Shown piece by piece: positions 59,901 through 64,000 of a stretch of 64,000 nucleotides of DNA. Made by a program: the position numbers and the translations under genes. Positions within the stretch are counted from its first letter, which is position 1. Each line of letters begins with the position of its first letter. The notes under the pieces were generated by a model, which saw only the letters and a list, made by a program, of their open reading frames with translations, did no database searches and was not told the DNA's origin. Origin of the DNA: Sanderia malayensis (lineage: Eukaryota > Cnidaria > Scyphozoa > Semaeostomeae > Pelagiidae). The stretch is from the NCBI GenBank assembly GCA_013076295.1, contig RQOL01000906.1, positions 930,001-994,000 of the forward strand. Reading direction: 5' to 3'.

Positions 59901-62900
59901 GACAATCGTGCTGTGTGGGGCCAGCAAGTTCTTGAGAGAAAGACAAAAACTTTCGTCTTTTGCGACAAAAATCAACTTTGTGCGCTAGGCTACAGTCAAG
60001 ATGTTAAAGTCAAGGTAAGACTATATTGCCACAAGACAGAACAACTACCAACTATAAACTCAGTTTTTATCCAATTGATCATAAGAAAAACCCACCTGCA
60101 ACCAAACGAGGCCCTCTTGCCTTTCAGAACTAAGTAAATTCTGCAGCCTCCTTTTGATGAAATTCAATGAGTAACTTGGTGCTTCAAGTGAGGTCACGTC
60201 AAATATACGACTGAAAAGCAACCGAGACATTATTCAATCGGTAATAAAAACACAAACAAAATAGAGGATAAATCAGCAAGTCCAATCCAGCAGATATGCG
60301 TAAAATTTACAACAGGAAAGGGAACATATAAATAAATCTTTCAACGCTATTGAGTTTCGACAATAATCGACCAAGATTAGCTTCACAGAGTTCTCACCTT
60401 AAAATCGTCTTAAACTTTCCCAAACCATTTGTCCCAGCAGAATCTCTCAGTTCTTGCATCCAAAAGGGGAGAATCCTTTCCCAAACCTTTGGAGAAAAGT
60501 ATGAATACTTAAAATTGACTTTCAATTATTAATGTAGTTATAAAAAGCGGCAGATTTCATGCAATGTTTGAAGCTATCCTAAGCTCACGACAGCGAAAAG
60601 TACATCCGTGCTATTATTATTAGAGTTCAAGAGATAGCAAACGCAAGAAATGATGTCCTAGATCCACATAGTCATAACCGTATAACTGCATAAACTCTAA
60701 CTAAATTCATTTTGCGAAATAATAACTGGCTATTCTGTCGATCTATTTTAAAAGGGATTTTGTGGTCATTCATTTTTACAATCTATGAAAGGAAACGTAG
60801 AAGCCTAATGAGTCAAACTCTGTGAAAATATTTTTTATATTTTTTATTTTTTTTATAAGGAACCTAGCTCAGGGCCCCTAATTCTTTAAGTTCCTTATTT
60901 TGAGATTTCTTTTGATCACTTTGTAGTTCTAAAAGTTCCTTAATAGTTCCTTAATTTTAAGTTCGCATTTGGTGGACATAATTAGTACAAATGCAAGAAA
61001 AGCATTCAAATTCAACGTTTTGCTATAAACTTGTGAAAAGATAACAGGTTAAAACATGAAGAAGCTTCATATAATGTAAAAGTACTGAAAATCAATGGAA
61101 CCGGCTTCCTAAATGTAAATTGTGCGGAAATAGTAGTAAAAGTTCCTTAAGTTTTTTGACCTTCTACATGTAGGTTCCTTATAAACGGTTCCTTATAAAA
61201 AAAACGTGTAACACGACAAAGGTGAAATTGCGATATGAAACGAGCGACTAGAGTATGAGAGATCTAGTGTCTAGGCCGTTCGGATTTACATCCATTCCGT
61301 CTAGAAAACTCGTCAATTATGACGTACCTGCTCTGGAATGAGACCAAACTTGACAAGAACAGAAAGCCTTTGAAGGCCTTCCAGTTGTTGTCTGTTTCGG
61401 CTCATGAGTGACTTCCAAGGGAGGCCAACTCTTGCTTGAACAGGAGGCAGCGGCAACAAACAATCGCAGTATAATTCAAAGTCGTATCTCTCGACTTTCG
61501 TTATCCACTCAATGGCTTGCGCTTGGTCTCGTTCAACAATCTCAACCACGTTTAGATGCAAACTGGATGTGCAAGCAACAGCCTCGAGCCACGCGAATAG
61601 TACGGACAGCAACTGGCCAATCAGTTCGTAATTGTACGTTGATGGTGGTATGGGGGACAAGGCTTTTAGCAGTCCAAGACCGTGCAGACTTCGAGTGATT
61701 TTCTCGTAAAAATTCCCATCCTTAAATTCGGGTAAATGGAAATTCACGTCATCAGCATCAATTCTAGAAAGAAAATCGCAAATTACAAGTCGCTAAAACC
61801 ACACACCCTACCCCCTCCTTCCATGCTCCACATCCTCAAATGATTATTGATTACCAAGTAGACCCCAAAACAAACTTCGATCAAAAACGTATCAAAAAAT
61901 CTACTGCCAAAAAATGATTAAAAAAAAGAGAAGACAAGGGACAAAAAGGATCCAGGCATAAAGCAGATTGGAAGGTACCTACCCCATCTCGATGCATCTC
62001 TCGCGGAATGATGGGTGTGCTTCACTCAACAGCCTCGCAATCGTGTCCACAAGATATGTTTGTGTTGGATTTTTCATTGACCACAGATCGACCAGATTGC
62101 TGTGCACAATGTGATGCTCATACGTGGAGCCATTGCCGTGCAAACTAAAAAATGAGCATAGAATTAACATGCAAAATAAATCGAAAATCATTCACCAAGA
62201 CTCGTGACTTTGATTCTATACCGAAATCTCCTCCAGTCTCTTCCTTAACAGTTTTGGAGTTGTTCCTAAACTTCTTTCCGAAAATCTTTGTGAGCTTAGT
62301 ATGTAAGGTATGGCATGACAAGGTAAGTATGGTATCTTGAGTATGGTAAGATCAGTGGACAGTGTTGTGTTTGTTGGCATTCGCCTTAGGATCCGTCCGG
62401 ATAAAAAACGAACCTACAATAGGGGACAAAAGTCCCTGGGACATCTGAAAAATTCAGTTAATAATGCTATGTTTCTGCACACTTTGTTTTGTTCCCTCAG
62501 AATGCGATCCCCCACTCCCCCAAACAATGTTATCTTGTGCACCAGTCTTTTCTTGTCACTAGGCCAAAATGGTTTCGGCAAAATTTAATACAAGCGCCTC
62601 TAGAGACGACATTGTTTTGGGGGGAGGGAGGTGAAGTATGCGTGCAAAACTTGCAAAAACCCTTGGTGTCCTTTTTAAAAGAACACCTAGGGTTCAAAAT
62701 TCAAAAATTGAAAGTCGATGTACTTAAGAGGAGCAAGCAGGCTTACCATTCATTGCAATCGTGGCAAAGTCGCATCGGTTTTCTTCTGTTTCTCGTTGCA
62801 CATTCCTTGGAGAAGCAGAAATGCAGGCCCGATCTCCGATTCGAATAACAGTCCGGGTTTTCGCATTGTTCGGGAATATTACCGATCGACCGCAGAACGT

Positions 62901-63494
62901 TGACAAAAAGAGAACTGCCGTTCGTGTTCAAGCGAATGCTGCACGACGAACAAAGATATAAAGGTGGGGGCGCGTCATGCTCGATGCAGCATATCTTGGG
63001 ATCAAGACAAATGACATCGGCAGTGTTTATAAATCCGTCCACACTATTCTGGGCACACGAGGTCGATTCACATCGGTTGAACGCTATTTGGTCTTCAGGA
63101 TGGCCAGATCGATGTTCGGTGATGGTACCTGAAACAGCAAGGTATAAAGACAATATTTATCGCCAATAAAAACACCTCAGCCGAGCCTCAGCCTGACTTC
63201 AAAGTGACGGATCTAGGCGTCTCACTTGGCTATCCATGTCATACTTACCAAATTCCACGGATGGATAATACCGGTTCATCATGTGAATAGCAGGCTCGAG
63301 TACTTCAGTTGTACCGTATGCCATGACGTAAAGTAAGTCACCACATACGCTCCTCGTATACGTCATTAGCGTTTCGACAACCTTAAGTTCGAGAGAGCGA
63401 CCCGCGCGTGCCTGGAAAACACTGTGGAGAATCGAAGGAGATGATAGTGCGACTTTACTTCTTTCAGTAGCCTCACCAGTTGATGGCATTGCCC
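47954..63494 (-). CDS. UNC79: UNC79, NALCN channel complex subunit (5' partial)
   Basis: A giant minus-strand gene of 40 or more exons covering about residue 230 of the human protein to the C-terminus. Recognised blocks from 5': 'GDLLYVMAYGTTEVLEPAIHMMNRYYPS' (63,260-63,490); a Cys-rich segment 'PPPLYLCSSC..CENPDCYSNRRSGLHFCFSKECATRNRRKPMRLCHDC' (62,745-63,130); 'RYDFELYCDCLLPLPPVQARVG' (61,410-61,510); 'FVSPMLASVQSSYTYFILLMDILIKQ' (59,330-59,420); 'TSCHYCQITGIFYYQITFLLDYILPKE' (58,690-58,760); 'VRGECLYVSERE' (57,690); 'VPLLIHCVSMPFGAARL' (56,990); 'AIDDVHNAVSARAKTM' (56,500); 'KCDDCGCTVSDHEEEIVNLCIVVLSTFIHREPEMAAPLLMNIL' (52,780-52,920); 'ASQFIRCIFVQLSPNGLFAELF' (52,320); ending 'RAGSKFDPASVV' and TGA (47954-47956). 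UNC79 with UNC80 scaffolds the NALCN sodium-leak channel. The first exons lie beyond 64,000. Confidence 0.93.
50093..50359. mobile_element. Inverted-repeat element in a UNC79 intron
   Basis: The ends GAGTGTTAATGAGTG and CACTCATTAACACTC are exact complements; pairing continues through AGAGATACTTCTCTCAT with few mismatches, for arms of about 42 bp at 50093-50135 and 50319-50359. No target duplication is clear. Non-coding; a MITE. Confidence 0.8.
53390..53482. repeat. Minisatellite, CAGTACAGTAT unit
   Basis: Eight or so imperfect tandem copies of a 10-11 bp unit (ATCAGTACAGT, ACCAGTACAGT, GTCAGTAGAGT) in a UNC79 intron. Confidence 0.85.
54393..54475. ncRNA. Candidate small-RNA precursor hairpin in a UNC79 intron
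   Basis: The 83 nt fold into one stem of about 38 bp: CTCGTCTGG / CCAGACGAG at the base, a 3-nt internal mismatch, then an uninterrupted 21-bp duplex (TTTGCAGAAACAAATCCAGTC with its complement) and a small loop. Length and single internal bulge fit a pre-miRNA or short hairpin RNA, but a young MITE relic would look the same. Strand of origin unknown; the host intron is transcribed on the minus strand. Confidence 0.45.
55140..55345. repeat. Degenerate tandem repeat with AAATAGCTG core
   Basis: Units of roughly 30-37 bp each contain (A/G)A(A/T)ATAGCTG(A/C)AAA-like cores, five to six times, in a UNC79 intron. Diverged units imply an old array. Confidence 0.7.
57244..57340. repeat. Short direct repeat GAAACTACAGTTGACATCG
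   Basis: Two copies about 55 bp apart (near 57,267 and 57,301) in a UNC79 intron. Confidence 0.75.
60847..61204. mobile_element. Inverted-repeat element in a UNC79 intron
   Basis: Perfect 18-bp terminal inverted repeats (TTTTTTTTATAAGGAACC and complement) bound 358 bp that also contain many internal AGTTCCTTA motifs in both orientations. No coding capacity; the target duplication is hidden by the flanking T/A runs. Confidence 0.75.
62418..62700. repeat. 'GGGACAAAAGTCC' repeat family, copy 2
   Basis: GGGGACAAAAGTCCCTGGGACA, CGATCCCCCACTC, AACAATGTTATCTT and CCTTGGTGTCC follow the same order as the copy at 36098-36350 in RBM25. It lies between the UNC79 exons around 62,150 and 62,745. Confidence 0.65.
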
Positions 63495-64000
63495 CTACGA
63501 GAATGAGATCGTATGGTGAACATATGATGTACTTTGAAGTCAATTAACGCAATCATTTCTAATTATAAACCTGCTTTTTGGATAAAAAATATCTTGTTGA
63601 TTTGAGAAATAATTACCGGAGTCACAGTGTCGTGAATAAAGTATACTCCAGTTAATTGCGACCGAGAAAGACTTTTGCTAAGAAAGTAATCATTGGATTG
63701 GATATTCTCGGTGAATCCCACTGGTACCGCAGCGAGATCTCACTCAGGTGGGATAGCTTATCTCTCATACGAAGGCAAAAGTATTTTACATATAAATCAG
63801 TGTGTCCACTGGAAAGGCCCATTCATATGAGATGAGCCAATTTTTAACTTGCATTCACATGGGCATTCTATTTCACCAAGGTGGGCCAGTCTCGTTTTGA
63901 AACTGAGAACGAAGGCGTCATCATTTGTGGCGCACATTTGAAAATAATTCTCTCATTTTATAATTTATTGCCTTGCTTGTCAGTCATATCAGTATTATAA
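63495..64000. other. UNC79 intron running off the window
   Basis: No exon matching the N-terminal 230 residues of UNC79 is visible on the minus strand here. The 3' acceptor at 63495-63496 is clear, so this is intron; nothing else stands out. Confidence 0.6.

Overview
This is a gene-dense piece of animal nuclear DNA: AT-rich, intron-containing, with GT..AG splice sites throughout, and no prokaryotic or organellar features. The genes are conserved metazoan ones (SOS, NXF1, RBM25, UNC79, NPC2, CHP1, NUDT14, TEX30, PRR5). Exons are short, introns are mostly 100-1000 bp, and spaces between genes are small. Together with many short inverted-repeat elements of the 'CCGTAAATCC...' and 'CAGTGGAATCC...' kind, this suggests a non-bilaterian animal, most likely an anthozoan cnidarian. 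The taxon is an inference; no search was run.

Layout from left to right: the last coding exon of an arylsulfatase B/I/J-like gene (+, 1-384); NXF1, the mRNA export receptor (-, 728-7832), head-to-head over about 140 bp with an unrecognised cysteine-containing protein (+, 7973-8910); NPC2 (-, 9156-11131), with a DNA transposon in its last intron; the alpha/beta-hydrolase-like TEX30 (-, 11677-13536); SOS, the Ras guanine nucleotide exchange factor (+, 14058-27113), with histone-fold, DH, PH, REM, CDC25 and proline-rich parts all present; CHP1 (-, 27688-29059), head-to-head with NUDT14 (+, 29268-30410); the intronless PRR5/PRR5L (Protor) gene (-, 30971-31888); a 3.6 kb intergenic region holding a hAT-like element with an intact 8-bp target duplication; RBM25 (+, 35517-42987); a large palindrome (43526-47668); and UNC79 (-, 47954 to about 63494), whose 5' end lies beyond the window.

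The genes do not form one pathway. SOS, PRR5/Protor (mTORC2) and CHP1 belong to growth-factor and ion-transport signalling; NXF1 and RBM25 to mRNA export and splicing; UNC79 to the NALCN sodium-leak channel complex. Two tight head-to-head pairs (NXF1/unknown and CHP1/NUDT14) probably share promoters.

The least explained structure is the palindrome at 43.5-47.7 kb. Its arms are about 1.5 kb, and each carries a two-exon, about 80-codon reading frame that stays open in both arms despite an in-frame 12-nt indel. A third orphan copy of exon 2 and a purine/pyrimidine-rich apex lie between the arms, and tRNA-like (box A/box B) segments lie in the arms. A near-perfect 83-nt hairpin in a UNC79 intron (54393-54475) is a candidate small-RNA precursor.
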